64,000 bases of DNA, taken from Saccharomonospora viridis DSM 43017 (lineage in GTDB: Bacteria; Actinomycetota; Actinomycetes; Mycobacteriales; Pseudonocardiaceae). The notes beneath the pieces were generated by a model. The model worked only from the letters and a program-made list of their open reading frames with translations, ran no database searches and was not told the DNA's origin. Positions 1 to 9,493 of this stretch are shown here, piece after piece. The stretch covers positions 2,258,001 to 2,322,000 of the forward strand of contig NC_013159.1 of assembly GCF_000023865.1 (NCBI RefSeq). Direction: 5' to 3'. Every line of letters starts with the position of its first letter. Within the stretch, counting starts at the first letter, position 1. The position numbers and the translations under genes are program-made.

Positions 1-81
1 CTCCGCACGTGCGCGGTTCTCCGCGGCGGCCGCGTCGATCGCCTCCACGCGCCGCAAGAGCCGCTTGGCCGTCTCACTCAT
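1..81 (-). CDS. Hypothetical protein, N-terminal fragment (runs off the window)
   Basis: Only the first 27 codons lie in the window. The ATG is at 81 on the minus strand and the reading frame is open to base 1. The visible N-terminus is hydrophilic and alanine/arginine rich (starts MSETAKRLLRRVEAID), which suggests a helical segment. It lies 27 bases downstream of the LpqN-like gene in the same direction, so it is probably the last visible member of the type VII cargo operon. Function cannot be assigned. Confidence 0.5.
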   Translation of the reverse strand, partial: MSETAKRLLRRVEAIDAAAAENRARAE

Positions 82-108
82 GCCAGTTCTCCCAAAACTG
101 TCCTTGTC

Positions 109-594
109 TCATTCCGGCCGAATGGACGCGATGAACGTCTGGAAATCGTCGATCACCTGCGGGAACTGCTCCAATTTGGAGGTCAGCACGATCTGCAGCA
201 CCGCTCTCCTGGCCGGGTTGGCGGTATCGGAGAACCCCATGAACACCTGGTATTGCACCAGGTACTGCGGCTGACCGGCCAAATCCACGTGCAGGCGGAC
301 CGCCTGGGTGTAGACCGGGTTCTCCGCGGTACCGCCTTCGGTGGTGCGGCCGATCTTCACCTCGTGCGCACCCTTCCGCAGCCGGTCGACGGACTCCGCC
401 GCGATCTGCTGCAACGAAACGGTGGCGTCCCGCAGCTCACCGGTGATCGTGATGTTGGGAGTGAAACCACCACCGCGGTGACCGGGGTGCAACGCGACGA
501 ACGCGGCTTCCGGAGTGTTGATCTCGTCCGGGTTGACCGATATCCACCCCTCCGGGAGGGAGAACTGAATCGGCACCGGAATCGTCGTGGCCAT
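109..594 (-). CDS. LpqN/DcrB-like protein (Mog1/PsbP-type fold), 161 aa
   Basis: The 161-residue protein has no signal peptide or membrane segment. It has the pattern of the LpqN/DcrB (DUF1795-like) group: an N-terminal beta-strand with 'LPEGW', alternating strands, and a final helix after a 'FPQVIDDFQTFIASI' segment. In mycobacteria such proteins are often lipoproteins or ESX-associated, but this one lacks a lipobox. It follows the long T7SS-type gene by 39 bases, so co-transcription with the ESX cargo genes is likely. A role in folding or binding the cargo is inference. The family call rests on pattern recognition only. Confidence 0.6.
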   Translation of the reverse strand: MATTIPVPIQFSLPEGWISVNPDEINTPEAAFVALHPGHRGGGFTPNITITGELRDATVSLQQIAAESVDRLRKGAHEVKIGRTTEGGTAENPVYTQAVRLHVDLAGQPQYLVQYQVFMGFSDTANPARRAVLQIVLTSKLEQFPQVIDDFQTFIASIRPE

Positions 595-633
595 TTCTTC
601 GCCTCTCTTGTCAGTCTCGGGCGGGTCGTGCCG

Positions 634-2190
634 TTAGAAGCCGAGCCAGTCACCCACGGTCTCGGCAGCGTTACCGATGGCATTGCCCGCTGCCTTGCCG
701 GCCTCTCCGACCGCGTTGGCGGCATCGCTGACAGCGTCCACGACACCGCCCGGATCGACGCTCACGTCGAAGCCGACCTTGCCACCGACGCCGAGTCCGA
801 CACCCAACGAGGCACCCAGATGGAACTTCCCATCGTCACCCATGCCGAACTGGGCGCTGGCCTCGACCCCGGCGCCGGCCCAGGCCTCACCGCTCACACC
901 GGCACCGATACCGGCCACCTCGGCACCGACCTCGCCGGTGACTCGCGCCCCGGCGAAGGCCTCGGCTCCGACGTTCACACCGGTCAAACCGATGCTGCCT
1001 TCCGCCGACGCCGTCGCTCCGGCCATGGCGTCGCCACTGGCCGACACGCTGGCGTGGTCTCCGAAGTTCATCTCACCGGACGCCTCGACACGAGCACCGG
1101 CGAAGGCCTCCGCACTGCCCTGGGCTCCGAAGGCGTCCACACTACCCTGGGCCTGGGCGGAAGCGCCGACCATCCCTTCGGCCTTACCACTCGCGGTGAC
1201 CCCGTTCCCCAGGTCCAGCTCGCCGTCGAGGTTGAACTTGCCCAGGTACGCCTCGGCGTTGGCGCCGGCGGCGATCCCGTCAGCGGTGACTTCTTGATAG
1301 GTACCGGCCCCCGCTCCAAGCAGCGAGGCGTCCGCGGACCCCTTGCCGGAGATCGACCCGTGTTCGAACTCGCCGGAGAGGCTGCCATCCATCCAGGACA
1401 CGGAGCTGTTCGACTCCGTGCGACCTTCCTCCAGGCCGAACAACTCGGCGAACGGGATCTCGATCCCGAAGCTGCCGAGCACGTCGCGGAGTTTGTCGTG
1501 CAGCAGGTTGTCGGCCTGGCTGCCCCATTCGTTCCGGTAGCTGCTGCCGTGCCGGTTGTGTTGCCAGCCACCGGGGTCCTCTTCGACCCACTGGCCCGTC
1601 TCCGGGTCCCACCGGCGTTGTTTCGTCCGCTGCTCGGCGCCCCATTCGGTCTCCCCGAACGTGCGCTTGAACCCCTCGCCGTCCGGGGAGAATCCCAACG
1701 CCATGGCGATCGCACCACCGGCCTGCGCGACCCGTTCCCGTGCGGCGTCCAGGATGGCCTGTGCCTCCTGGGCGGCGGCCTCACCGGGGTCCCAGAACGG
1801 CGCGAGGATCTGTATCCCCGCCTGGATCAGCGCGTCGTACCGCGCTGCGGCGGCGCGGCTCGCGGCCTGCGCCTGGTGGTACAGCTCGATCGCGCGTTGC
1901 GCCTCGCTCTGCCCCCAGTTCAGCACGTCGGCGAAGTCGCAGAGCAGCTCCCCACTGTCGCCGGCCCACTCCACCGCCTTGGCCCACTTCGGCACCTCGT
2001 CACCGAAAGCGGAACGGAACGCGTTGCTCGCCTCGCCGATCCAACTCACCGGATCGATCTGGCCGAGACTGCCACCGATCTCGTCCACGGAGGTGAGGGT
2101 TCCGATCAATTCCCGCAGGTCGTTGGAGATCGCCTCCGGCTCGCCCGGGATGAGGTCCCTGGGATCACTGGTCTGCCCCAGCTCAGTCAT
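634..2190 (-). CDS. Putative type VII-secreted protein with Ala/Gly-rich C-terminal repeats, 518 aa
   Basis: The first ~230 residues look like the actinobacterial T7SS signal/WXG-like helical domain: a 'DPVSWIGEASNAFRSAFGD' helix, a Trp-rich turn and long alanine-rich helices. From about residue 270 to 480 the protein is an irregular Ala/Gly/Ser repeat with recurring 'AEAFAGARV'-type units and no cysteines, consistent with a beta-rich surface or fibre-like region. The last ~35 residues form an amphipathic Ala/Gly helix. It lies 95 bases downstream of the WXG100-like gene. I infer an ESX-exported protein; no toxin domain is recognisable. No ESX ATPase or membrane component lies in the window. 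Confidence 0.65.
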   Translation of the reverse strand: MTELGQTSDPRDLIPGEPEAISNDLRELIGTLTSVDEIGGSLGQIDPVSWIGEASNAFRSAFGDEVPKWAKAVEWAGDSGELLCDFADVLNWGQSEAQRAIELYHQAQAASRAAAARYDALIQAGIQILAPFWDPGEAAAQEAQAILDAARERVAQAGGAIAMALGFSPDGEGFKRTFGETEWGAEQRTKQRRWDPETGQWVEEDPGGWQHNRHGSSYRNEWGSQADNLLHDKLRDVLGSFGIEIPFAELFGLEEGRTESNSSVSWMDGSLSGEFEHGSISGKGSADASLLGAGAGTYQEVTADGIAAGANAEAYLGKFNLDGELDLGNGVTASGKAEGMVGASAQAQGSVDAFGAQGSAEAFAGARVEASGEMNFGDHASVSASGDAMAGATASAEGSIGLTGVNVGAEAFAGARVTGEVGAEVAGIGAGVSGEAWAGAGVEASAQFGMGDDGKFHLGASLGVGLGVGGKVGFDVSVDPGGVVDAVSDAANAVGEAGKAAGNAIGNAAETVGDWLGF

Positions 2191-2285
2191 TACTGCACCG
2201 ATCCTTCAGATTCCACTGCCCACGCCCGCCGCCGCATACGGCTGTCATCTCGAGGTCGACGAGTCTCGGGAGCGTGGGTCCCCCG

Positions 2286-2696
2286 TCATTCCTGTGCCGT
2301 ACCGGACGCCGCGCCCCCCAGAACGCCTCCGATACTCCTGCCCGCGGCACCGCCGGCCCCACCGGCGAGTCCCCCTGCGATCCGTCCGATCGCGCCGCCG
2401 TAGCTTTCCACCACGTCGCCGAACGTCTTCAACGTGCCACTGCTCTCGGCTTCGGTCTCCCGGTACTTACTGGCGGCCTCGTTGAGCTTGCCGCCGAATT
2501 CCTCCGCTTTGTCCCGTAGAGCTTCGATGTGGGCTTTCAGTTGCTCGATGAACTGCTCCCAGCCGGCCTGCACGCCGGGATGGCCGTAGTTGCCGCTCGG
2601 TCCACGCCAGACCATGTTCGCGACACCACTGACGGTCTCACCGATCTTGCTCGCCGTCTCCTGCAGTTCATCAGGAACCGCGTCGAAACCCGCCAT
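2286..2696 (-). CDS. WXG100-like ESX protein with Gly-rich tail, 136 aa
   Basis: The protein is predicted to form a helical hairpin: helix 1 around residues 5-30, a 'WRGPSG' turn around residues 30-35 (a W-x-G-type turn), and helix 2 around residues 45-95. A glycine/alanine-rich tail of about 40 residues follows, which typical ~100-residue WXG100 proteins lack. There is no signal peptide, as expected for type VII substrates. It is the first gene of a minus-strand set with the 518-residue cargo and the LpqN-like protein, so it probably pairs with or escorts the cargo. Confidence 0.7.
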   Translation of the reverse strand: MAGFDAVPDELQETASKIGETVSGVANMVWRGPSGNYGHPGVQAGWEQFIEQLKAHIEALRDKAEEFGGKLNEAASKYRETEAESSGTLKTFGDVVESYGGAIGRIAGGLAGGAGGAAGRSIGGVLGGAASGTAQE

Positions 2697-3571
2697 CTTG
2701 TCCCAGTCCCTTGCTCAACCGCTGCGGACGTCGTCCACGTTCTGCTCGCGTTGATCACTAACGCCACAGAGACGCATCGAGCGCGCCCGTGGTTCCATTC
2801 GATGCAGACCAATTTTCGCTACGTTCGAACCCGCGGAAAAACCACCCCACGGCCTGGCGCAAAAGCGCTGGCCACGGCTCTTCGGAGCTGCCCAGGGGCA
2901 CACGACGGCACCTGCGCTCTCCCGAGGGCGCCTTGCGGCCCCGACCGTGTCCGGGCGAGCAGTCGAGTATCGACCCCCGTTCACAAGCGGCCGGACGGTG
3001 GACCCGTCGATCCCCACCCTTTCCGGTGCCGTGGCTGTTCGACGGACGCCTCGCTCGATCGACCGGCCTTTCGAGCCAGGATTCGACGGCGGGGATTCCG
3101 CCATCGAGCGGAGTGTCGATGTGCGACACCAGGGCCAGTCACCGCCGCCTTCAGGCGCGATGTCGGTCGATCCGCGCCGCCTCCGGGCCCCGGGATGTCA
3201 AGCGGACCTCATCGCCCCACCACGGATACGGCTACGACGAGGCAGGGCGGTCCGACGCTCCATGACAAGCAGGAAGACGTGACCTGCCCGGCAGTGTCGT
3301 CGGCAGACACCACCGACAAGACCAATGCAATCCGACGCAATCCGACTTGAAGCCACAGAGTTTCAGCAGATAAAACACGCCCGCATTTCTTCCTCAGGAC
3401 CGAATCCCACAGCGGCGCGCTCGTTGCGCAAGCTCAGGTCAATCGATCCGACGAAAACACGGGGGCACATCCGCCACAGCCGGACGATCCTGCCACATTC
3501 GAATCCGATGCCGTCGAAGATCGGCACCGATGCGGATACACCGGTTCATCGGCTCCCCGCCGGCCCGGGGC
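2697..3571. other. Intergenic region, no gene recognised
   Basis: This 875-base stretch separates two minus-strand genes. Short open frames exist on both strands but overlap one another, are rich in Arg/Pro/Ser and resemble no family. The segment nearest 3330-3540 is less G/C-rich than its surroundings. It should hold the promoter of the WXG100-like operon; no convincing -35/-10 pair was found. Confidence 0.4.
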
Positions 3572-4777
3572 TCACACCGTACTGACCCGCGCCGCACGGA
3601 GCACCGACGAACCGATCATCTCGGCGGCGCGATCGATGTCCTCACCGGTGGTCCAACGCCCCAACGACAGTCGTAACGCCGATGAAGCCCGCCGCCCGGA
3701 GAGCCCCATCGCCGTCAGCACCACGGAGGGGTGTGCCTGGCCGCTGTGGCATGCCGAGCCCGTCGAAGCCGCCAGCCCCGGCATCTCGGCGAGCAGGTCC
3801 TTTCCCCGGACTCCGTCGATGCTGACATTCACCGTGTTCGGCAGCCTCGAGCGCAGCGGACCGTTGAGCATCACGCGGTCACCCAGCGCCTCACGAAGGA
3901 GATCGTGGAGTCGATCGCGCAACCGACGGAGGCGCTCCGGCTCCCCGGCTTCGAGGGCAGCGGCGGCACGCTGCGCGGCCGTACCGAACGCCACGGCGAA
4001 GGCCACGTTCTCGGTTCCCGCCCGTAGTCCGTGCTCCTGCCCACCCCCATGGATCAGAGGTTCCAGCGACACACCGGCCCGCACGTACAACGCTCCGATG
4101 CCTTTCGGCGCGTACATCTTGTGCCCCGCCATCGTCAGCAGATCCACGTCGAGCGCGACCACGTCGACCGGCAGCTTCCCCACCAGCTGCGAGGCGTCGG
4201 TGTGGAAGAGCGCACCGTGCTCGTGGGTGATCCGCGCCAGTTCCGCGATCGGCTGCAACGCTCCGGTCTCGTTGTTCGCCGACATGATCGACACCAACAC
4301 GGTCCGAGAGGTGAATGCGGCGGTCAGCTCGGCCGGATCGACCATCCCCTCACCGTCCACGGGCAGATAGGTCACGTCGACCCCGTGGTTGCGCTCCAAC
4401 GCCCGGCACGATTCCAATACCGCGGGATGTTCGGTGCACTGGGTGATGACGTGGGGACGCTCGACCGCGGCGGCCCGGACGACGCCACACAGGGCGAGAG
4501 CGTTCGCCTCGGACCCCGAACCGGTGAACACGATCCGCTGCCCCGATGTCCCGATCAGGTTCGCCACCCGGTTCCGGGCAGCGGCCAGTGCCGTACGCGG
4601 TTTCCTTCCGTAGTGATGCCCGCTGGAGGGATTACCGAACTCATCGGACACATAGGGCAGCAAGGATGCCGTGACCGCGGGGTCGATCGGGGTCGTGGCG
4701 TTGTAGTCCAAGTAGATCGGACCTGTACTGGGCCTGCTCAGGACAGTCACGTCATCCCCTTCTTCCGTGCTGTCCAC
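3572..4777 (-). CDS. Cysteine desulfurase, IscS/NifS family
   Basis: PLP-dependent enzyme that takes sulfur from L-cysteine for Fe-S clusters or tRNA thiolation. Visible family motifs are 'YLDYNATTP' at the N-terminus, 'GSGSEANALAL', 'NNETGALQP', the 'HTDASQ' strand, the PLP lysine in 'MAGHKMYAPKGIGALY', 'GGGQEHGLRAGTENV' and the sulfur-accepting cysteine loop 'GSACHSG'. Length (401 aa) is normal. The GTG at 4777 gives a 9-residue extension; a second GTG at 4750 is preceded by GAAGGGG and may be the true start. No iscU, mnmA or SUF genes adjoin it, so the sulfur recipient is unknown. Confidence 0.9.
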   Translation of the reverse strand: MDSTEEGDDVTVLSRPSTGPIYLDYNATTPIDPAVTASLLPYVSDEFGNPSSGHHYGRKPRTALAAARNRVANLIGTSGQRIVFTGSGSEANALALCGVVRAAAVERPHVITQCTEHPAVLESCRALERNHGVDVTYLPVDGEGMVDPAELTAAFTSRTVLVSIMSANNETGALQPIAELARITHEHGALFHTDASQLVGKLPVDVVALDVDLLTMAGHKMYAPKGIGALYVRAGVSLEPLIHGGGQEHGLRAGTENVAFAVAFGTAAQRAAAALEAGEPERLRRLRDRLHDLLREALGDRVMLNGPLRSRLPNTVNVSIDGVRGKDLLAEMPGLAASTGSACHSGQAHPSVVLTAMGLSGRRASSALRLSLGRWTTGEDIDRAAEMIGSSVLRAARVSTV

Positions 4778-4837
4778 TCGTTATACCGCGGCCACAACGC
4801 TCATGCGCGGCATCGGATCACCGGTTCCGGTGACCAA

Positions 4838-4930
4838 TCACCACAGCTGGCGGGGCTCGATGTGCCACTTCCGCGCGAAGCGGACTCCTACCCACTCCGG
4901 GGACTGTCGTGGATGGTCGTCGAGTTCCAT
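4838..4930 (-). CDS. Candidate 30-residue small protein
   Basis: A short frame starts at ATG 4930 and ends with TGA at 4838-4840. About 24 of 29 codons end in G or C, as in real genes here. The product is polar, starts MELDDHPRQSPEW and ends HIEPRQLW. It lies about 130 bases downstream of the ankyrin gene on the same strand, so it could be a small protein translated from the katA operon. A longer in-frame extension to 5071 overlaps the ankyrin gene and looks non-coding. Evidence is codon usage only. Confidence 0.3.
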   Translation of the reverse strand: MELDDHPRQSPEWVGVRFARKWHIEPRQLW

Positions 4931-5060
4931 GGAAGTCTCGCTTTTCGACCACACCTTCCCGCCTCCGCATCGGATGCGCTGAAGGAACACCCCGGAAAAG
5001 ACGTATGGCCTCGGCTTGAAGCCCAAGGCACGAGGGGCTTTTCGAGATCGTGGTCGCAGC

Positions 5061-5447
5061 TCATTCGCCAAGCAGGTACTCCCGGCCGAACATCACGGCG
5101 GCGACGCGCGCCGACGGCGTTCCCGCGTCGAGGTCCGCCCCCGCTTGTCGCAGTACGGTCACGACCTCGTCCTCCCCCTTGAACAGCGCTCCGGCTATCG
5201 GAGCCTGATCACGTGCGTTGCGGAGGTTCGGGTCCGCGCCACGGGCGAGCAGGTCACGCACCGTCTCGGCGTGTCCGTGATAGGCGGCGAGCATGAGCAG
5301 CGTGTTCCCGGCCGGATCGGTCACGTTCACCGGTAGTCCGTGGTCGATGAACTCCCCGAGTTGTTTCGTGTCACCTTCACGCGCCAGATCCATGGCCAAC
5401 GCCACGACGCGCCCCACCTGCTCCGGCGTCAACCCACCGGCGTTCAT
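5061..5447 (-). CDS. Ankyrin-repeat protein, KatA-associated (AnkB-like)
   Basis: The 128-residue soluble protein contains about three ankyrin repeats. The clearest is 'GNTLLMLAAYHGHAETV' followed by 'LLARGADPNLRN', with degenerate repeats on either side. It has no signal peptide. It lies 108 bases downstream of the catalase on the same strand. In Pseudomonas aeruginosa an ankyrin protein (AnkB) beside katB supports catalase activity, and the same pairing is seen here, so a catalase-assisting role is a reasonable inference. A strong hairpin between the two genes may lower expression relative to katA. Confidence 0.8.
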   Translation of the reverse strand: MNAGGLTPEQVGRVVALAMDLAREGDTKQLGEFIDHGLPVNVTDPAGNTLLMLAAYHGHAETVRDLLARGADPNLRNARDQAPIAGALFKGEDEVVTVLRQAGADLDAGTPSARVAAVMFGREYLLGE

Positions 5448-5481
5448 GGGCTTCCCCCGATCACGTCCGTCTCGTGCGGTG

Positions 5482-5522
5482 ACCGCCTCCGCGCGGTGCT
5501 TTCGGCACCGCGCGGAGGCGGT
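5482..5522 (-). terminator. 18-bp-stem hairpin between katA and the ankyrin gene
   Basis: Perfect inverted repeat: left arm 5482-5499, five-base loop, right arm 5505-5522. It begins 33 bases after the katA stop in the direction of transcription. No long T-run follows on the minus strand, so it may be a partial terminator or mRNA-stabilising element that sets the katA:ankyrin ratio. Confidence 0.6.
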
Positions 5523-5555
5523 TCTTCCTGTGCTGATCGGACAACTCGGTGACGG

Positions 5556-7019
<1,464 letters not shown>

Positions 7020-7056
7020 AGCTCACTCCTCTTCGGACTTCTCAGGACGATCATTC

Positions 7057-7476
7057 TTAGGACGAAAGGCAATCAGGGCAGATTCCCCAGAAGATCACCT
7101 CGGCTTCGTCGACCACGAACCCCTGCGGATCCGTGCTGTGAAGGCATGGAGCCTCACCCACCACGCAGTCGATATCGGTGATCCCACCGCAGTCACGACA
7201 TACCAGGTGGTGGTGGTTATCGCCCACACGAGTCTCGAACCGAGCCGGTGAACCGGCCGGTTCGATACGACGAACCAAGCCCACTTCGGTGAGCGTGCGG
7301 AGGACGTCGTAGACGGTCTGGGTCGACAACGAACCCAATTCGCGACGCACGGCCGTCGCGATGGTGTCGATGTCCGAGTGTGGGTTGTTCGCGACCATCG
7401 TCAGCACAGCGACCCGCTGCCGGGTCACTCGTAATGCCGCTTCCCGCAACATCGCAGGGGCATCGATGATCGACAT
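7057..7476 (-). CDS. furA: FurA/PerR-type peroxide-sensing repressor
   Basis: Fur-family winged-helix repressor (DNA-binding region 'LREAALRVTRQRVAVL' and 'STQTVYDVLRTLTEVGL'). The metal site 'DNHHHLVCRDCG' and a second CxxC, 'CPDC', form the structural zinc site. It is the first gene of furA-katA-ankB, the arrangement typical of mycobacteria and Streptomyces, where FurA represses its own operon until oxidised by peroxide. I chose ATG 7476 because the product then starts MSIIDAPAML like other FurA proteins; an in-frame TTG at 7488 would add four residues. Confidence 0.92.
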   Translation of the reverse strand: MSIIDAPAMLREAALRVTRQRVAVLTMVANNPHSDIDTIATAVRRELGSLSTQTVYDVLRTLTEVGLVRRIEPAGSPARFETRVGDNHHHLVCRDCGGITDIDCVVGEAPCLHSTDPQGFVVDEAEVIFWGICPDCLSS

Positions 7477-7488
7477 GGGGGCAGCCAA

Positions 7489-7516
7489 GCAGCTTTTCTG
7501 GAATAAGTCAACTTTA
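7489..7516 (-). promoter_or_regulatory. Probable FurA operator/promoter of furA-katA
   Basis: Read on the minus strand, this AT-rich stretch contains TTGACTTATTCCAGAAAAG ending about 15 bases before the furA ATG. TTGACT could be a -35 element. The core ATTCCAGAAAA (7494-7504) recurs exactly upstream of ahpC. Mycobacterial furA genes carry an AT-rich FurA site directly at the promoter, so this is the expected operator. The short leader suggests a nearly leaderless mRNA. Confidence 0.6.
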
Positions 7517-7589
7517 TGCCGGGAAGTTGCACACTATGCACCGAACGGCCGCCGGTCCCGCCGGGATCACGCGCTTCGCCACGGTTTCA

Positions 7590-8189
7590 TCAGGTACGCG
7601 GGGAATTCCGCAGAACGATACCGAGGTTGTTGCCGATGTCTTGGACGAGCGGGGAATCGAGCCCGAACGTACGGGCCGCCGTCCGGTAAGCCGACTGCAA
7701 CAGTTCCGCCGCCGCTTGGGCGTCTCCGGCCATAAACAGCGACACACCGAGTGTTTTGGTGGTGTCGAGGGTATCGGCGTGAGTGGCCCCGAGCGTTTTC
7801 CGCCGCAACTTCACGGTGCTGCGCAACACCTCCAGCCCTTCGGCCCAACGGTTTGCCATGGCCAACGCGCAGCCGAGATTGTGCGCGTACTGCAACGTGT
7901 CCGCATGCTTGGGACCCAACACTTCCACCGCTCGCCGGTGGGCCTCACGGTGCCGTTCCGCCGATTCCTCGAACCGGCGTTGCCGGAACAACGCCGATCC
8001 CATTCGGTCCAAAGTGGCCATCGACTCCGGGTGTTGGGCACCGAGTTCGCGCTCGCACTCGACGAGAAGCGCCGCCCACGCACGCTCCGCGGCGTAGTAA
8101 TGCCCGGCATCGAACAACGCCATCGCGCCGCGGGCCTTCCGGTCGAGCTCATCGGGTAACGGGGTGGGCTTGGGCGAGAGAAAACGCAT
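7590..8189 (-). CDS. Tetratricopeptide-repeat protein (kinesin-light-chain-like TPR), 199 aa
   Basis: Soluble helical protein with four to five TPR units of the TPR_10/TPR_12 type. Recurring signatures are 'LGAQHPESMATLDRMG', 'LGPKHADTLQYAHNLG' and 'LGATHADTLDTTKTLG', spaced by about 42 residues. There is no catalytic domain. It is the last gene of a minus-strand operon with the membrane protein (23-base gap) and the zinc-ribbon-like protein, divergent from the TPR-CHAT gene. Such TPRs usually serve as protein-docking scaffolds; here it may bind the large CHAT protein or compete for its partner. Confidence 0.8.
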   Translation of the reverse strand: MRFLSPKPTPLPDELDRKARGAMALFDAGHYYAAERAWAALLVECERELGAQHPESMATLDRMGSALFRQRRFEESAERHREAHRRAVEVLGPKHADTLQYAHNLGCALAMANRWAEGLEVLRSTVKLRRKTLGATHADTLDTTKTLGVSLFMAGDAQAAAELLQSAYRTAARTFGLDSPLVQDIGNNLGIVLRNSPRT

Positions 8190-8213
8190 CGCGACCTCCT
8201 GCGCGACCGACGG

Positions 8214-9044
8214 CTACGCCGGTCCAGCCTTGCCCAACCTGTCGTCCAATGCACGTCCCTCGACCGGCTTGACCTCATTTCCCCCGAATGGAGTGCCGAT
8301 CGCTTCGGCGAGGTCACGTAAGCGGAGGTCGATGGCCGACTCGATCAGTTCCGCCAGTTCCGCCACCGTCACACGCAACCTCGTCCACGCGGTCACCACC
8401 ACCGTTGCGCTGATCAACAACGCCGGCCACCACACCACGCCCGGCACCAGATACAGCAGTCCCCACCCCATCAGTGACACGGCATCGGCGTAGCGGGCAT
8501 GCGCATCGCTGATGGGGCGGCGAGTGTCCTCGTCGAGCAACAACCACAATCTCGGCCACACCAATCGGGCGTCGACGTGGTACTGCGCTCTCACGCGGGC
8601 TTCCACCAGTCGGACCCGATCCCCCAGCCATGTCGGTCGCTGCGGCAGGTACGCGGCGACCGGGTCGACCCCGGCGCGTCGTGCCGCGGCCAACGCCCGT
8701 GATCGTCGCGACCAGCGCGACCGCGTGATCAGTCCTCCGGTGAGGAATCGTCGCCGAAGGAACCAGCGTTGCGCGAGACGGCCGAGCCCCGTCGCCACCG
8801 TTCCGGCCACCCCCGCACCGGCGACGGCCAACCCCACGGCGACGACCGCTCGTCCCGGATGCCGCACGAACTCGTCGCCGAGTGCCTCCGTCTCGGCGAC
8901 GAGACGAGCGAGATCGAAAGGACTCCCATGACCGAGCACGACAGCGATACCGAAGACGATCACCCACAGCGATCCCGGCAACAGGATCGCCGTCACCCAA
9001 CGCGTACTGACCCGCTTGCCGAACTCGGTGATGATCCCGATCAT
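8214..9044 (-). CDS. Uncharacterised membrane protein beside a CHAT protease gene, 276 aa
   Basis: Start is ATG 9044, overlapping the previous stop as ATGA. Hydrophobic segments lie at about residues 15-40 and 65-85, and a hairpin at about 190-225 ('LYLVPGVVWWPALLIS'). Between them is a basic cytoplasmic region with 'LPQRPTWLGDRVRLVEARV' and 'WPRLWLLLDEDTR'. I do not recognise an enzymatic domain. Translational coupling to the zinc-ribbon-like gene and divergence from the CHAT gene suggest a membrane-anchored component of the same system. Function is unknown. Confidence 0.7.
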   Translation of the reverse strand: MIGIITEFGKRVSTRWVTAILLPGSLWVIVFGIAVVLGHGSPFDLARLVAETEALGDEFVRHPGRAVVAVGLAVAGAGVAGTVATGLGRLAQRWFLRRRFLTGGLITRSRWSRRSRALAAARRAGVDPVAAYLPQRPTWLGDRVRLVEARVRAQYHVDARLVWPRLWLLLDEDTRRPISDAHARYADAVSLMGWGLLYLVPGVVWWPALLISATVVVTAWTRLRVTVAELAELIESAIDLRLRDLAEAIGTPFGGNEVKPVEGRALDDRLGKAGPA

Positions 9045-9475
9045 GCTGGTCGCATCGGCTCGTCGAAGGCCGCACACCACGGCAGATGTCCGTGTTCGTC
9101 GCGGGACGCGTTGCGGCCGCAACGATCACGCGGACAGCCGTAAGTCCCGGCCCCCACGGGGAGATCCCGGTTCATGCCGGGAAGTCCGACAAGCCCGAAA
9201 AAGGGGCGATCGGACCAACTCCGATACGTGCCGTCGGAATCGGTCGGCATCCACTTGAGCACCAGCTGCCGTACGGCCGCCCCCGCACGCACCCGGGCGA
9301 TATCGCGATCGAGCCGGTCGAGAACGCCGTTGTTCCGGGCCTGGGTACGCAGTTCGGGCAGGGCCGCGCACCACACGGCCAGCAGGTCGTCTTCGGCCTC
9401 CACCTGAACGGCCTCCCGATCTTCGTCAAATCGACATCTCAGATTAGCGGGTCCGTTCCTAGGATGAGGAATCAT
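9041..9475 (-). CDS. Uncharacterised protein with C-terminal zinc-ribbon-like motif, 144 aa
   Basis: Soluble protein. The middle is a helical region ('LPELRTQARNNGVLDRLD'). The C-terminus has a likely metal site, 'YGCPRDRCGRNASRDEHGH' then 'WCAAFDEPM', giving Cys, Cys, His and Cys as candidate ligands. The first start (ATG 9475) is only 18 bases from the divergent CHAT start and has no clear ribosome site; a later start is possible. The stop overlaps the next ATG. Small Cys-rich partners of this kind accompany CHAT and other conflict genes, but I cannot assign a family. Confidence 0.65.
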   Translation of the reverse strand: MIPHPRNGPANLRCRFDEDREAVQVEAEDDLLAVWCAALPELRTQARNNGVLDRLDRDIARVRAGAAVRQLVLKWMPTDSDGTYRSWSDRPFFGLVGLPGMNRDLPVGAGTYGCPRDRCGRNASRDEHGHLPWCAAFDEPMRPA

Positions 9476-9493
9476 CGATGATCTGGGGGCACG

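Noticed and set aside
253-2403. Long plus-strand frame (716 codons) opposite the T7SS cargo gene
   Set aside because: It is a reverse-complement shadow of the GC-rich 518-aa gene; its product is Arg/Gly/Val-rich and resembles no family, whereas the minus-strand product and its neighbours are coherent.
2697-3571. Several 100-270 codon overlapping frames on both strands
   Set aside because: They overlap each other, have no ribosome sites or family motifs and show atypical amino-acid composition.
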